Source: Synechococcus sp. UW140
GTDB taxonomy: Bacteria; Cyanobacteriota; Cyanobacteriia; PCC-6307; Cyanobiaceae
DNA: 64,000 nt
Assembly (NCBI RefSeq): GCF_900474295.1
Contig: NZ_UCOB01000014.1
Span: forward strand, 186,001-250,000
Reading direction: 5' to 3'
In this document: positions 1 through 8,735 of the stretch, piece by piece
Numbering within the stretch: position 1 is the stretch's first letter
Layout: each line of letters opens with the position of its first letter
Program-made: the position numbers and the translations under genes
Notes under the pieces: model-generated
Databases searched by the model: none
What the model was told of the DNA's origin: nothing
The model's input: only the letters and a program-made list of their open reading frames with translations

Positions 1-701
1 CGTTCCCGATCACCCGGTGTGATCGACTGGACACCGTTCTGGGTGTACGAAAGCACCGTGCCGCCGAGGCCCTCAAACAGCTCTGCGAAGGGTTGAGCGA
101 CGTCCCCCTCCAAAGCCGTGGGATCACTCACCACCATCACTCGGGTCCAGCCACGATCGATGGCAGCCTTGGCAAGGGCTCTCAGGTCGTCCTGCCGAGA
201 CGGCAGCAAGGGCAACAGTCGACCCTGCTCATCAAGACCGCTGAGGCTGTCAAGAGAGGGGCCGCGCTGATGCCCCAGCAAGACGCGCGCATCACCAGCC
301 TGCGCCAACCGGCTGAAGCGACGCAGATCAGCCGCATAGGGCGCCACCACCAGAGACGGCACAACCGGTTGATTGTCAGCATCTCGAGCGAAGAGAGCGG
401 TCGGATCCTGATCCCAGCCAAGGGAATGAATCACGATTGCAACAGGATCCGCCCCGCAAGCACGCACCGCCTGCTCACCGAGCACAAGCCCCTGCAGAAA
501 GGATTGCCGTGCGCTTTCAAGTCCCTCAGGGATCACCAGAACCACGGGAGCGGTGATCTGTCGGCTGGCAGCCATGGCCTGGCAACCCACAACGCTGGCC
601 ACCACAAATAGAGCTGAACGCCAACGCAAGGACGACAACCTTCTGAACCACGATGGCCGCTGAGTGTTGTCGTTGGGGTCCGCCTCGGGGGGAAGGGCCA
701 T
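1..701 (-). CDS. Type I periplasmic-binding-protein-like lipoprotein (partial)
   Basis: I translated an open frame that runs from an ATG at 701 off the left edge, so the C-terminus is missing. The 233 visible residues have a basic N-terminus, a hydrophobic stretch (about 30-39) and a lipobox-like V-V-G-C ending at Cys40, suggesting an exported lipoprotein. The rest alternates beta strands and helices (for example VVLVIPEG, ARVLLGHQRG, RVMVVSDPT), the pattern of type I solute-binding proteins of the Leu/Ile/Val or LppC type. It is the last of a minus-strand run with ilvB. The ligand cannot be told. The frame is secure; the family is an inference from fold pattern. Confidence 0.7.
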   Translation of the reverse strand, partial: MALPPEADPNDNTQRPSWFRRLSSLRWRSALFVVASVVGCQAMAASRQITAPVVLVIPEGLESARQSFLQGLVLGEQAVRACGADPVAIVIHSLGWDQDPTALFARDADNQPVVPSLVVAPYAADLRRFSRLAQAGDARVLLGHQRGPSLDSLSGLDEQGRLLPLLPSRQDDLRALAKAAIDRGWTRVMVVSDPTALEGDVAQPFAELFEGLGGTVLSYTQNGVQSITPGDRE

Positions 702-725
702 GGGGGAAATCCCGGCCGTATCAAG

Positions 726-962
726 CTAGGGAGAGCTGTCTTGGCCGTCCGTTTTTGTGACAGGATCTGACTCGGGGATCAGATAGGTCAGAAGTCCCAC
801 AGCCGGCAACAGGATGCCCAGTCCGACCGCGAGAGGTCGATTCGCTCCTGCCGCTTCATTCCAGATCGCTGTGCATAAGAAAGCAACTCCCAGCACGATG
901 CAAGGCACCATCACCACTCCAGAAGCAACACGATTACGAGACACGGTCAGGCAGCGGAGCAA
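726..962 (-). CDS. Small two-helix membrane protein
   Basis: A 78-residue protein with two predicted membrane segments (about residues 16-34 and 45-62) and a polar Asp/Lys tail. It starts just inside the 3' end of the nuclease-like gene and ends 24 bases before the lipoprotein gene, so it belongs to the same minus-strand transcription unit. A GTG at 944 is an alternative start that would remove the overlap. No function recognised. Confidence 0.55.
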   Translation of the reverse strand: MLRCLTVSRNRVASGVVMVPCIVLGVAFLCTAIWNEAAGANRPLAVGLGILLPAVGLLTYLIPESDPVTKTDGQDSSP

Positions 963-1330
963 GTAAACCGGGCAAGGCCGGCATCCGCCAGTTCCAGACT
1001 GAGATCTTGATCCTCTCCAAGGGGAGTAACCCGTGCCAACAGTGTGCCTTCAAGCACTCCTTCAGGCCGAAAATTGACCCGTCGGCGTCGAGGGAGAGCC
1101 TTTTTCAACCATTCAGTGGCAGCCTGCTCATCGGCTGGGTCCACCTCCAGGCAAGCCAGCTGAACGGTGTAATTGCGGTTGCGATCACCGATCTGCAGCA
1201 AGGACGACGATCGGACCTGCAGCACCTCCGCCCCCCAGGCATGCAGTGGCCAGGCGATCAGAACCACCAACAGCAGGGCAACCGAACAGGCTCGACGGCT
1301 CCAAGCCGGGATCAACGCCGCCAGCGTCAT
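947..1330 (-). CDS. Secreted staphylococcal-nuclease-like domain protein
   Basis: A 127-residue protein with an N-terminal hydrophobic export signal (about residues 15-33, ending near AWG/A) and a small beta-rich domain containing the sequence IGDRNRNYTVQLACLEVDP. That resembles the first strands of staphylococcal-nuclease (thermonuclease) domains, but I cannot see the full catalytic Arg/Asp/Glu set, so nuclease activity is doubtful. I chose the ATG at 1330 because it overlaps the ilvB stop codon as ATGA; a start nine codons upstream is possible. Its tight coupling to ilvB suggests cotranscription, not necessarily shared function. Confidence 0.6.
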   Translation of the reverse strand: MTLAALIPAWSRRACSVALLLVVLIAWPLHAWGAEVLQVRSSSLLQIGDRNRNYTVQLACLEVDPADEQAATEWLKKALPRRRRVNFRPEGVLEGTLLARVTPLGEDQDLSLELADAGLARFTCSAA

Positions 1331-3204
1331 CAAAGCGATGCCCCGCAAGAGGGACAAAAGCGATGTTCATGACTGGTCACTGCACCGCAAGAGCCGCAAG
1401 TTCGGGTCGGATCCATGGCCAATTCGGGATGGGAGGGCAAGCCCACCATCTGAGCATTGCTGCAGCCCGGCGGCACCATCGGATAGCAATTCTCACCGCG
1501 CCGCACTCGCACATCGATCAGCATCGGCCCTGGCGTCTGAAGGGCCTCCTGCAGTCGGGGCACCAGCATCTCGCGCGAATCGATGCGCATGCCACCAACC
1601 CCGAAGGATTCAGAGAGCGCAACAAAATCAGGCATGCCGGTCTGCATGTTTGAAGCGGAATAGCGCTCCTCGTAGAAACTTTCTTGCCACTGGCGCACCA
1701 TGCCTTGCCATTGGTTGTTAACGATGACGACCTTCACAGGCAGTTGATACTGCGCGAGGGTTCCCAACTCCTGAATGTTCATCAGGATGCTGGCGTCACC
1801 CGCCACACACACCACCGTGCTTTCTGGGAAAGCGGCCTGTGCCCCCAAGGCAGCAGGCATGCCGAAGCCCATGGTGCCAAGACCAGCACTGCTGATCCAC
1901 TGACGAGGTCCATTGCGCAGATATTGGGCCGACCACATTTGATGCTGCCCCACATCGGTGGTGACGATCGCCCCGGTGGCGAGATCGCGGAGGGCAATCA
2001 GGACTTCCTGGGGATAAATGGGCCCATCAGGCGTCGGCACGCTGAGTGGATAGCGCTGTTTCCAGCTGTCGATCTTCTCCAGCCACGGAGCGGTCGAAGG
2101 ACTCACCTCCCTTTGGCGACTCTGCTGAACCAGCTGAGTCATGCTCTGGGCCAGATCACCCAGCACCGCCACATCGGCACGGCGCGTTTTGCCGATCTCA
2201 GCCGGATCAATCTCGAATTGCACAACACGAGCCCTAGGGGCGAATGTATCGAGCTTTCCTGTGACACGGTCATCGAAGCGAGCACCCACTGCGATCAGCA
2301 GATCGCATTCGGTCACTGCGAAGTTGGCATAAGCAGTGCCATGCATCCCGAGCATGCCCACTGCGAGAGGATCATTCTCGTCAAACGCGCCCTTGCCCAT
2401 CAACGTGGTGGTCACGGGCAGCTTGTGGCGATTGGCCAACTCGGCCAAGGATTCATGCACACCAGCGGAAATCGCTCCACCCCCCACGTAAAGCAAGGGA
2501 CGCTGAGCCGCCTGGATCAGATCCAGGGCTGCGGCAAGTGCAGCAGGATCAGGAGGCTGCGGCAGACGGAAGCCGACGGGCACCACGGAGCCTGGTTCCA
2601 TCGGCACATAATCGAATTCCTCCTGTCCCACATCCTTGGGGATGTCGATCAGCACAGGACCAGGGCGCCCGGAAGCGGCGATAAAGAAGGCCTGGGCTAC
2701 CACGGAAGCAAGATCGGCTGGATCCCGAACCACCCAGGAATGCTTCACAATCGGAAGGGTGATTCCGAAAATGTCGGTCTCTTGAAAAGCATCGGTGCCA
2801 ATGGCCGGACGGGGCACCTGACCAGTGATCACCACCATCGGGACGGAGTCCATCTGGGCGGTGGCGATGCCAGTGACCAGATTCGTTGCTCCAGGACCTG
2901 AGGTTCCGAAGCACACGCCCACGCGCCCAGTAGCACGCGCATAGGCATCAGCGGCATGGGTTCCCGCCTGTTCATGGCGCACAAGAATGTGACGCACCCA
3001 TCCCTGTTGCTCTGCCAGATGCAGTGCGTCGTAAATCGGCAGGATCGCGCCGCCTGGATAGCCGAAGATCGTGTCCACACCGTGACGACGGAGTGCATCC
3101 ATCAGCGCTTCAGCACCGGTGATCCGTTGCCTGCCGTCCTGAATGGACGTACCAGAGACCGTCGGCGCAGAAGTCAGGGTCACAGCGTCGTCACACAGGG
3201 CCAA
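1330..3204 (-). CDS. ilvB: Acetolactate synthase, large (catalytic) subunit
   Basis: Thiamine-diphosphate enzyme that condenses two pyruvates (or pyruvate with 2-ketobutyrate) in the first common step of valine, leucine and isoleucine synthesis. Near the N-terminus are GYPGGAILPIYD and RHEQAGTHAADAYARATGR, carrying the cofactor-activating Glu. The C-terminal ThDP/Mg motif GDAS...VVIVNN lies around residues 467-495. At 624 residues it is longer than typical ALS because of a C-terminal cysteine knuckle: Cys603-x2-Cys606 and Cys617-x2-Cys620, the layout of a zinc ribbon. The small regulatory subunit (ilvN/H) is not in the window. First gene of a minus-strand run. Confidence 0.95.
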   Translation of the reverse strand: MALCDDAVTLTSAPTVSGTSIQDGRQRITGAEALMDALRRHGVDTIFGYPGGAILPIYDALHLAEQQGWVRHILVRHEQAGTHAADAYARATGRVGVCFGTSGPGATNLVTGIATAQMDSVPMVVITGQVPRPAIGTDAFQETDIFGITLPIVKHSWVVRDPADLASVVAQAFFIAASGRPGPVLIDIPKDVGQEEFDYVPMEPGSVVPVGFRLPQPPDPAALAAALDLIQAAQRPLLYVGGGAISAGVHESLAELANRHKLPVTTTLMGKGAFDENDPLAVGMLGMHGTAYANFAVTECDLLIAVGARFDDRVTGKLDTFAPRARVVQFEIDPAEIGKTRRADVAVLGDLAQSMTQLVQQSRQREVSPSTAPWLEKIDSWKQRYPLSVPTPDGPIYPQEVLIALRDLATGAIVTTDVGQHQMWSAQYLRNGPRQWISSAGLGTMGFGMPAALGAQAAFPESTVVCVAGDASILMNIQELGTLAQYQLPVKVVIVNNQWQGMVRQWQESFYEERYSASNMQTGMPDFVALSESFGVGGMRIDSREMLVPRLQEALQTPGPMLIDVRVRRGENCYPMVPPGCSNAQMVGLPSHPELAMDPTRTCGSCGAVTSHEHRFCPSCGASL

Positions 3205-3248
3205 CCTTCAGATTAAGGTCCAACCCGTCAGCTGGTGCTGACGAACGC

Positions 3249-4424
3249 TCAGAGCAGCCCGAGCGCATGCAGCGGACCGTGACCACTGACCAGTTCCAGG
3301 AGAAAAGCGGAGAAACCCAACATGGCCAGGCGGCCGTTCCACACCTCCGAACTGTTGTTCCATCCCCACTCCCATTTCTCCTGGGGATAAAGCTTGACAG
3401 TGGTGGGCAATTCAGCGGCCTGGTCGAGATTCACCTCCGGACCCGCAAGGCTGTCAGCCACCATGTCAGCCAGGCCTTTGATGAAGGGGGGATAGGTGTC
3501 AAGGGCACGGACACGCCGGAAGTTGACGACCCCTGCTTCGGTGGCCAACTCCCGGTATTCGATATCGATCTCTTCAAGAGTTTCAATGTGCTCGCTCACG
3601 AAGCTGATCGGAACGACAACCAGATCACGGGTTTTCGCCTCACCAAGCGCCTCTAGGGCTTCTTCGGTATAAGGCTTGAGCCACTCGACCGGACCAACCC
3701 GGCTCTGGTAGGCGAGGGTATGGGGATTGCTGGAGCCAAGAATTGACTCCAATTCGGCCATGATCAAGCCTGCACAGGCCTGGATCTCCTGCTGATAAGG
3801 GTCTCCCGCCTCTTCGACATAACTCTTGGGCACACCGTGGGCACTGAAGAAAACGTGAGCCTCCTCAGGCACATCTGAGGCGCGGATCTGCTCAGCGATC
3901 AGTTCAGCCATGGAGCGGACGTAGCCAGGATGGTCGTACCAGCTACGAATGCAGCGCAGAGGGAGGTTATGGAAAGCGGGGTCGAGCTGACGGAGACGCT
4001 GCAACTCACGAAAGCTTGAACCGCTGGTGCTGATCGAGAAATGGGGGTAGAGGGGAAGCACCACCACTTCATCAATGCCATCGGCCTTGATGTCTGCGAC
4101 TGCAGATTCTGTGAAGGGATGCCAGTAGCGCATCGCCACATAGGACGTGGCCTCGATGCCGCGCTGACGCAACTCACTCTGCAGCTCACGGGCCTGCTGC
4201 TCTGTGATCCGGCGCAGGGGGGATCCTCCACCAATGGAGCGATAGGCCTCCTGAGACTTGCGACTGCGCAGGGTGCTGATCAACCAGGCCAGAGGTTTCT
4301 GCAGGGCCGGATTCGGCAATCGAATGATCTCCGGATCCGCAAACAGGTTGTAGAGAAAAGGCCCTACATCCTGGATTCGTTCCGGGCCTCCGAGGTTGAG
4401 CAGAAGGACGCCGACCCGGGCCAT
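3249..4424 (-). CDS. hemH: Ferrochelatase with C-terminal chlorophyll-binding-type helix
   Basis: Inserts Fe2+ into protoporphyrin IX to make protoheme. The N-terminus [12 protein letters not shown], the catalytic SAHGVPKSY (His196) and the metal-site segment [11 protein letters not shown] (about 277-287) are all present. After a linker, residues about 350-391 form a CAB/HLIP-like transmembrane helix with E360-x-x-N363-G-R365 followed by LAMLGF, as known for cyanobacterial and plastid type II ferrochelatases; this helix tethers the enzyme to thylakoids and can bind pigment. It is transcribed divergently from the recombinase gene starting at 4506. Confidence 0.96.
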   Translation of the reverse strand: MARVGVLLLNLGGPERIQDVGPFLYNLFADPEIIRLPNPALQKPLAWLISTLRSRKSQEAYRSIGGGSPLRRITEQQARELQSELRQRGIEATSYVAMRYWHPFTESAVADIKADGIDEVVVLPLYPHFSISTSGSSFRELQRLRQLDPAFHNLPLRCIRSWYDHPGYVRSMAELIAEQIRASDVPEEAHVFFSAHGVPKSYVEEAGDPYQQEIQACAGLIMAELESILGSSNPHTLAYQSRVGPVEWLKPYTEEALEALGEAKTRDLVVVPISFVSEHIETLEEIDIEYRELATEAGVVNFRRVRALDTYPPFIKGLADMVADSLAGPEVNLDQAAELPTTVKLYPQEKWEWGWNNSSEVWNGRLAMLGFSAFLLELVSGHGPLHALGLL

Positions 4425-4505
4425 GAAACACCCGCACTTTCAAATTCGACTTGAGCGTAACCCGCATCGACGCCAAGGTGACGACAAAATGACGCCCGCC
4501 TCCCC

Positions 4506-5726
4506 ATGACCACCACCGTGGATCTGAGCGACGATCTGGAGGTCATCAACAGCGCCATGAGCAGCGATGGCATTCGACTTCGCATCGAGAAGCGCGGTGA
4601 ACGCCTGAATTTGCGGGGTCCGCTGCCCTGTCGAACAACGCCTGGTCGCACCAGGATGCAACGGCTCAGCCTCGGGGTGCCAGCCACCACTGACGGTCTG
4701 CAAGAAGCCAAGCAGCTTTTGCTTTTAGTGGATCTCCAGCTGCGCCGCGATCAGTTTGATTGGCAGCAATGGACGAAGCAGACAGCGCGCCCCGCCAGCG
4801 ATCTCTCCAAAACGTCATCCAGGCGATCTGAAGGGAGGTCGTTGCAGAGCAGCGATCCGATCACCCTTCAGTTGGCGGGCTTTGAGAAGAGCTTTTTCTG
4901 CGACCCAATCCGGCGACGCTCACCTGCCGGCAGCCGCACGACCTGGAGTTCTGCCTACAGGCCCTACCTCAGACGCTTGAAGGGAATCGCTGAGGAGCGC
5001 AACCTCAGCCTGGGCACCGAACTGCTGGCCCTCACCCTCAGCAGTTATGCAGACGCCAGCCGCAGCCGTCAACAGTGCGCCACCAGTCTCAGCGCCTTGG
5101 CGCGCCACTACGCCATCCCCCTGCCTGACAACTGGCGAGCGGAAGCGGCGGGCTACGGGCTGCATCGAGCACGGTTCCGTCAGCTGCCCAGTGATGGCCA
5201 GATCTTGGAGGCCGTACTGCGAATCCCAAACCCCGGCTGGCGGCTGGCCTTCGGCCTGATGGCCACCTACGGGCTCCGGAACCACGAGTTGTTCTTCGCC
5301 GACCTCAGCGCGCTTGCCCCAGGGGGAGACCACGTGCTGCGAATCCTGCCCACAACCAAAACTGGCGAACATCAGGTCTGGCCGTTCCATCCCGACTGGG
5401 TGGAGCGTTTCCAGCTGTGCGAACTCGGTCGCACCCCCAACCTGCTACCGAGCATCAACACCGATCTGAACCGCACCACACTGCAGCAGGTGGGACGGCG
5501 GGTTGCTGAACAGTTCCGTCGTTATGAGCTGCCTCTCACCCCCTACGACCTCCGCCATGCTTGGGCCGTACGCACGATCCACATCGGCCTACCTGACACC
5601 GTTGCTGCCAGGATGATGGGCCACTCGGTTGCGATCCACACCCGCACCTACCACCACTGGATCACCCGACGTGATCAGCAGCAGGCGGTGGATGCGGCGC
5701 TCGCCCGTCAAAAAAACACTGGATGA
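4506..5726 (+). CDS. Tyrosine recombinase / integrase-family protein
   Basis: A 406-residue protein whose C-terminal half carries the tyrosine-recombinase active site: Arg258 (GLRNHE), Lys285 (TTKTGEH), Arg350 in PYDLRH, His373 (MGHS) and nucleophile Tyr382 (TRTYHHW). The first His of the usual HxxR box is Tyr347, a tolerated change in the family. The N-terminal part holds a core-binding helical domain (about 145-205). It sits between hemH and a core methyltransferase, with base composition like its neighbours and no visible att repeats, so it looks like a resident chromosomal recombinase and not a recent insertion. Its stop overlaps an ATG of a 25-codon frame (ATGA, 5723) of unknown reality. 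Confidence 0.85.
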   Translation: MTTTVDLSDDLEVINSAMSSDGIRLRIEKRGERLNLRGPLPCRTTPGRTRMQRLSLGVPATTDGLQEAKQLLLLVDLQLRRDQFDWQQWTKQTARPASDLSKTSSRRSEGRSLQSSDPITLQLAGFEKSFFCDPIRRRSPAGSRTTWSSAYRPYLRRLKGIAEERNLSLGTELLALTLSSYADASRSRQQCATSLSALARHYAIPLPDNWRAEAAGYGLHRARFRQLPSDGQILEAVLRIPNPGWRLAFGLMATYGLRNHELFFADLSALAPGGDHVLRILPTTKTGEHQVWPFHPDWVERFQLCELGRTPNLLPSINTDLNRTTLQQVGRRVAEQFRRYELPLTPYDLRHAWAVRTIHIGLPDTVAARMMGHSVAIHTRTYHHWITRRDQQQAVDAALARQKNTG

Positions 5727-5830
5727 GACGGCATTGGCTGCCGATAGCAGCGTTGCTGCTCAGTCCAATCCTTCAGCGGCAGGATGAGTGCTGTGACTGA
5801 CGTCCGAAGTCACATCCTTTCCCGTTCCTG

Positions 5831-6487
5831 ATGAGTTCGTTTCTAAGGCCCCTCGCCTACCGCCATCGCTGGATCTACGACACGGTCACAGCGGTGTCAT
5901 CTCTGAGCGTGGGCGGGGTGCAGCGCCTCAGGGGACTAGGGCTTGAAGTCATGAAGGCCAGGCTTCAGCCCGGGGCTTCCGTGCTGGACCTGTGCTGCGG
6001 CAGCGGGGAAGCAGCAGCCCCCTGGCTATCGGCCGGCTTCAAGGTGACCGGACTGGATGTCTCGCCCCTGGCCCTGAGTCTCGCTGCCAGCCGCCATCCT
6101 GACCTGAAACAGGTCGAGGCACTCGCCGAGGCCCCGCCCTTAGCCGATGCGTCATTCGACGCCATTCAATTAAGCGTGGCGCTGCATGAATTTCCCCGCC
6201 ACGAACGCGAGATCGTGCTTGGGCAATGCCTACGGCTGCTGCGCCCGGGGGGATGGCTGGTGCTGGTGGACCTCCATCCAGCTGGCCCTTGGCTGCGCCT
6301 GCCCCAGTGGCTGTTCTGCGCGCTGTTTGAAACCGACACCGCGACCGCCATGCTGGAGGACGACCTTCCCGCCCAGCTCAGAGGGCTTGGCTTCACCCAG
6401 GTGGAGCAGGAACTGCTGGCCGGCGAGGCCTTGCAGCGCATCACCGCCTCTCGCCCCACCGCTCGGCTCCCCGGAGAACAGTCATGA
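5831..6487 (+). CDS. Class I SAM-dependent methyltransferase (UbiE/Coq5-like)
   Basis: A 218-residue methyltransferase. Motif I VLDLCCGSGE lies at residues 51-60, the acidic motif II VTGLDVSP follows, and the post-motif LRPGGWLVLVD is clear. The order and size match UbiE/MenG-like small-molecule methyltransferases, but the substrate cannot be read from sequence. Its last codons overlap the start of cobO (ATGA), so the two are translationally coupled; a tetrapyrrole- or corrinoid-related role is possible but unproven. Confidence 0.8.
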   Translation: MSSFLRPLAYRHRWIYDTVTAVSSLSVGGVQRLRGLGLEVMKARLQPGASVLDLCCGSGEAAAPWLSAGFKVTGLDVSPLALSLAASRHPDLKQVEALAEAPPLADASFDAIQLSVALHEFPRHEREIVLGQCLRLLRPGGWLVLVDLHPAGPWLRLPQWLFCALFETDTATAMLEDDLPAQLRGLGFTQVEQELLAGEALQRITASRPTARLPGEQS

Positions 6488-7149
6488 ACAACAGCAATCT
6501 GGACCAGACCGCAGCCGAGCTGGGTATGGGCGGTCGACTGGCCCCTGAACAGGACAACGCGGGCTATCGCAAGCGGATGGAACGGCGTCAGCAGGTCCAA
6601 CGCCAGCGCGTGGAAGAACGGAATAAGGAAAAAGGCCTCCTGCTGGTGTTCACCGGTCAGGGCAAAGGCAAGACCACTGCAGGACTCGGCCTGGTCCTGC
6701 GCACATTGGGCCACGGGGAGAGGGTAGCGATTGTGCAGTTCATCAAAGGTGGATGGGAACCGGGCGAGGCCAGAGCCCTGAAAGCCTTCGGCGATCAGGT
6801 GGCTTGGCATGCCCTTGGCGAAGGATTCACCTGGGAGACACAAGACCGTGAACGTGACCAGCAACTTGTGGGCAATGCCTGGCAGACCGCCCTGGGCTAC
6901 CTGAAAGATCCATCCATCAAGCTCGTACTCCTCGACGAGCTGAATGTTGCTCTGAAGCTGGGCTATATCGAGGTCAGCACTGTGCTGGACGGCTTAAGCC
7001 AGCGCCCAGAGCTTTGCCACGTCGCGCTCACGGGACGGGGAGCCCCACCAGAACTGATCGAAGCAGCCGATCTCGTCACTGAAATGACGCTGGTTCATCA
7101 CCCGTTCCGAGAGCAGGGGGTGAAAGCACAGGCTGGTATCGAATTCTGA
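6484..7149 (+). CDS. cobO: Cob(I)yrinic acid a,c-diamide adenosyltransferase
   Basis: Transfers the 5'-deoxyadenosyl group of ATP to the cobalt of corrinoids (CobA/CobO/BtuR family). The P-loop GQGKGKTT is at residues 58-65, followed by VAIVQFIKGGW and the DELNVALK segment typical of the family. 221 residues is normal length including the N-terminal region. Start chosen at the ATG overlapping the methyltransferase stop. Together with cobK at 27.9 kb it indicates cobalamin-type synthesis in this organism. Confidence 0.93.
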   Translation: MNNSNLDQTAAELGMGGRLAPEQDNAGYRKRMERRQQVQRQRVEERNKEKGLLLVFTGQGKGKTTAGLGLVLRTLGHGERVAIVQFIKGGWEPGEARALKAFGDQVAWHALGEGFTWETQDRERDQQLVGNAWQTALGYLKDPSIKLVLLDELNVALKLGYIEVSTVLDGLSQRPELCHVALTGRGAPPELIEAADLVTEMTLVHHPFREQGVKAQAGIEF

Positions 7150-7158
7150 ATACTTGAT

Positions 7159-7344
7159 TCAGCTCTGCTCAAGATCAGTCTTGAGCAGAGCTGTGGCTGC
7201 TGTCAGCACCGACAAACCGCTCACCAGCAAGGCGCGGTGAACGATCGGATCACGCCAGCAAGAAGGATCCTGACTGGCACGGTCAAGGGCCGATAACGTG
7301 AGCCTCGCCATCACCCCACTGCGTGGCTTGCCGTGATCAGGCAT
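7159..7344 (-). CDS. Small hypothetical protein, one membrane segment
   Basis: A 61-residue frame facing cobO tail to tail. The second half contains a hydrophobic helix (about residues 34-55) followed by a short charged end. An internal ATG at codon 12 may be the true start. No family recognised; kept because it fills the gap between two oppositely placed genes and has a plausible membrane-protein pattern. Confidence 0.4.
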   Translation of the reverse strand: MPDHGKPRSGVMARLTLSALDRASQDPSCWRDPIVHRALLVSGLSVLTAATALLKTDLEQS

Positions 7345-7457
7345 GTGGGGGTCTCGGTTACACCATGCAAGCGCGTTTTCTTGTCCTGACCAGCCCTCGG
7401 CGAGAGGTCAAGACACAGGGAAACCCCTTGCTACTGTCGACAAGATCTGGTGGCTGA

Positions 7458-8165
7458 ATGGCATACAAGCGCGCCCTGCTCAAACTCAGCGGTGAAGCGC
7501 TGATGGGTGATCAGGGATATGGCATCGATCCCGAGATCGTTCAGTCCATAGCCGAGGATGTCGCCAGGGTGATCGCCAGCGGCACAGAGCTCGCCATCGT
7601 TGTGGGTGGAGGCAATATCTTCCGCGGCCTGAAGGGGTCTGCCGCTGGAATGGATCGAGCCACGGCCGACTATGTGGGCATGCTGGCAACGGTGATGAAT
7701 GCGATCACCCTGCAGGACGGCCTGGAGCGAGCCGGAGTCCCCACCCGGGTGCAAACAGCGATTGCCATGCAGGAGGTTGCTGAGCCCTACATCCGCCGCA
7801 AGGCCATTCGCCACCTGGAGAAGCGAAGAGTGGTGGTGTTCGGAGCTGGCTGCGGCAATCCCTTCTTCACCACCGACACCACGGCAGCGCTTCGCGCAGC
7901 CGAAATCAATGCCGATGTGGTGTTCAAAGCCACCAAGGTCGATGGCGTCTATGACAAGGACCCCGCCAAGCACGCCGATGCCGTGAAGCATGAAAGGCTC
8001 ACCTTTCAGCAGGTGCTCAGCGGTGAACTAGCCGTGATGGACAGCACTGCCATCGCCCTTTGCAAAGACAACAACATTCCTATCGTTGTTTTCAATCTGT
8101 TCGAACCTGGCAACATCGGCAAAGCCGTGGCTGGCGAGCCGATCGGTTCCCGCATCAGCAACTAA
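7458..8165 (+). CDS. pyrH: UMP kinase
   Basis: Phosphorylates UMP to UDP in pyrimidine nucleotide synthesis; bacterial amino-acid-kinase fold, hexameric in known homologues. Diagnostic segments: [12 protein letters not shown] at the start, [10 protein letters not shown] (about 51-60), [20 protein letters not shown] (about 133-152) and [10 protein letters not shown]. 235 residues is the usual length. frr follows after 7 bases, the pyrH-frr order conserved in many bacteria. Confidence 0.97.
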   Translation: MAYKRALLKLSGEALMGDQGYGIDPEIVQSIAEDVARVIASGTELAIVVGGGNIFRGLKGSAAGMDRATADYVGMLATVMNAITLQDGLERAGVPTRVQTAIAMQEVAEPYIRRKAIRHLEKRRVVVFGAGCGNPFFTTDTTAALRAAEINADVVFKATKVDGVYDKDPAKHADAVKHERLTFQQVLSGELAVMDSTAIALCKDNNIPIVVFNLFEPGNIGKAVAGEPIGSRISN

Positions 8166-8172
8166 ATCCGTT

Positions 8173-8721
8173 ATGTCGAAACAAGAGCTCGAAACCAGCA
8201 TGCAGAAGTCGGTGGAATCCACCCAGCGCATGTTCAACACCATTCGCACAGGCCGGGCCAACGCCTCATTGCTGGATCGCATCAGCGTCGAGTACTACGG
8301 CGCCGACACCCCACTGAAGTCGTTAGCAACCCTCTCAACACCCGATTCCCAAACCATCCAAATTCAGCCCTTCGACATCAGTTCCCTCGCCTCGATCGAA
8401 AAGTCCATCGCCATGAGCGAACTCGGATTCACCCCCAATAACGACGGAAAGATTATTCGTATCAACGTTCCTCCCCTCACCGAGGAGCGGCGCAAGGAGT
8501 TCTGCAAGCTGGCTTCCAAATACGCCGAAGAGGGCAAGGTGGCGCTGCGAAATATTCGCCGCGATGCGATCGACAAGATCAAGAAACAAGAGAAAGACGG
8601 TGACTTCTCTGAGGACCAAAGCCGCGACGAACAGGACATTGTCCAGAAGACGCTGGACAAGTTCATTGGCATTCTTGAGAAGCATTTGGCCGACAAAGAG
8701 GCCGACATTCTCAAGGTCTGA
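8173..8721 (+). CDS. frr: Ribosome recycling factor
   Basis: Works with EF-G to split post-termination ribosomes. The 182-residue product has the family signatures [20 protein letters not shown] near the N-terminus, [11 protein letters not shown] in the middle and VRN-like [17 protein letters not shown] set the start at the ATG at 8173, which gives the standard length; a longer in-frame start inside pyrH would add about 29 unrelated residues. Almost certainly co-transcribed with pyrH. Confidence 0.96.
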   Translation: MSKQELETSMQKSVESTQRMFNTIRTGRANASLLDRISVEYYGADTPLKSLATLSTPDSQTIQIQPFDISSLASIEKSIAMSELGFTPNNDGKIIRINVPPLTEERRKEFCKLASKYAEEGKVALRNIRRDAIDKIKKQEKDGDFSEDQSRDEQDIVQKTLDKFIGILEKHLADKEADILKV

Positions 8722-8735
8722 GCGCAAGAACCAGC

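Noticed and set aside
1684-2901. Long 405-codon frame on the plus strand
   Set aside because: Antisense to ilvB, which has all ALS motifs.
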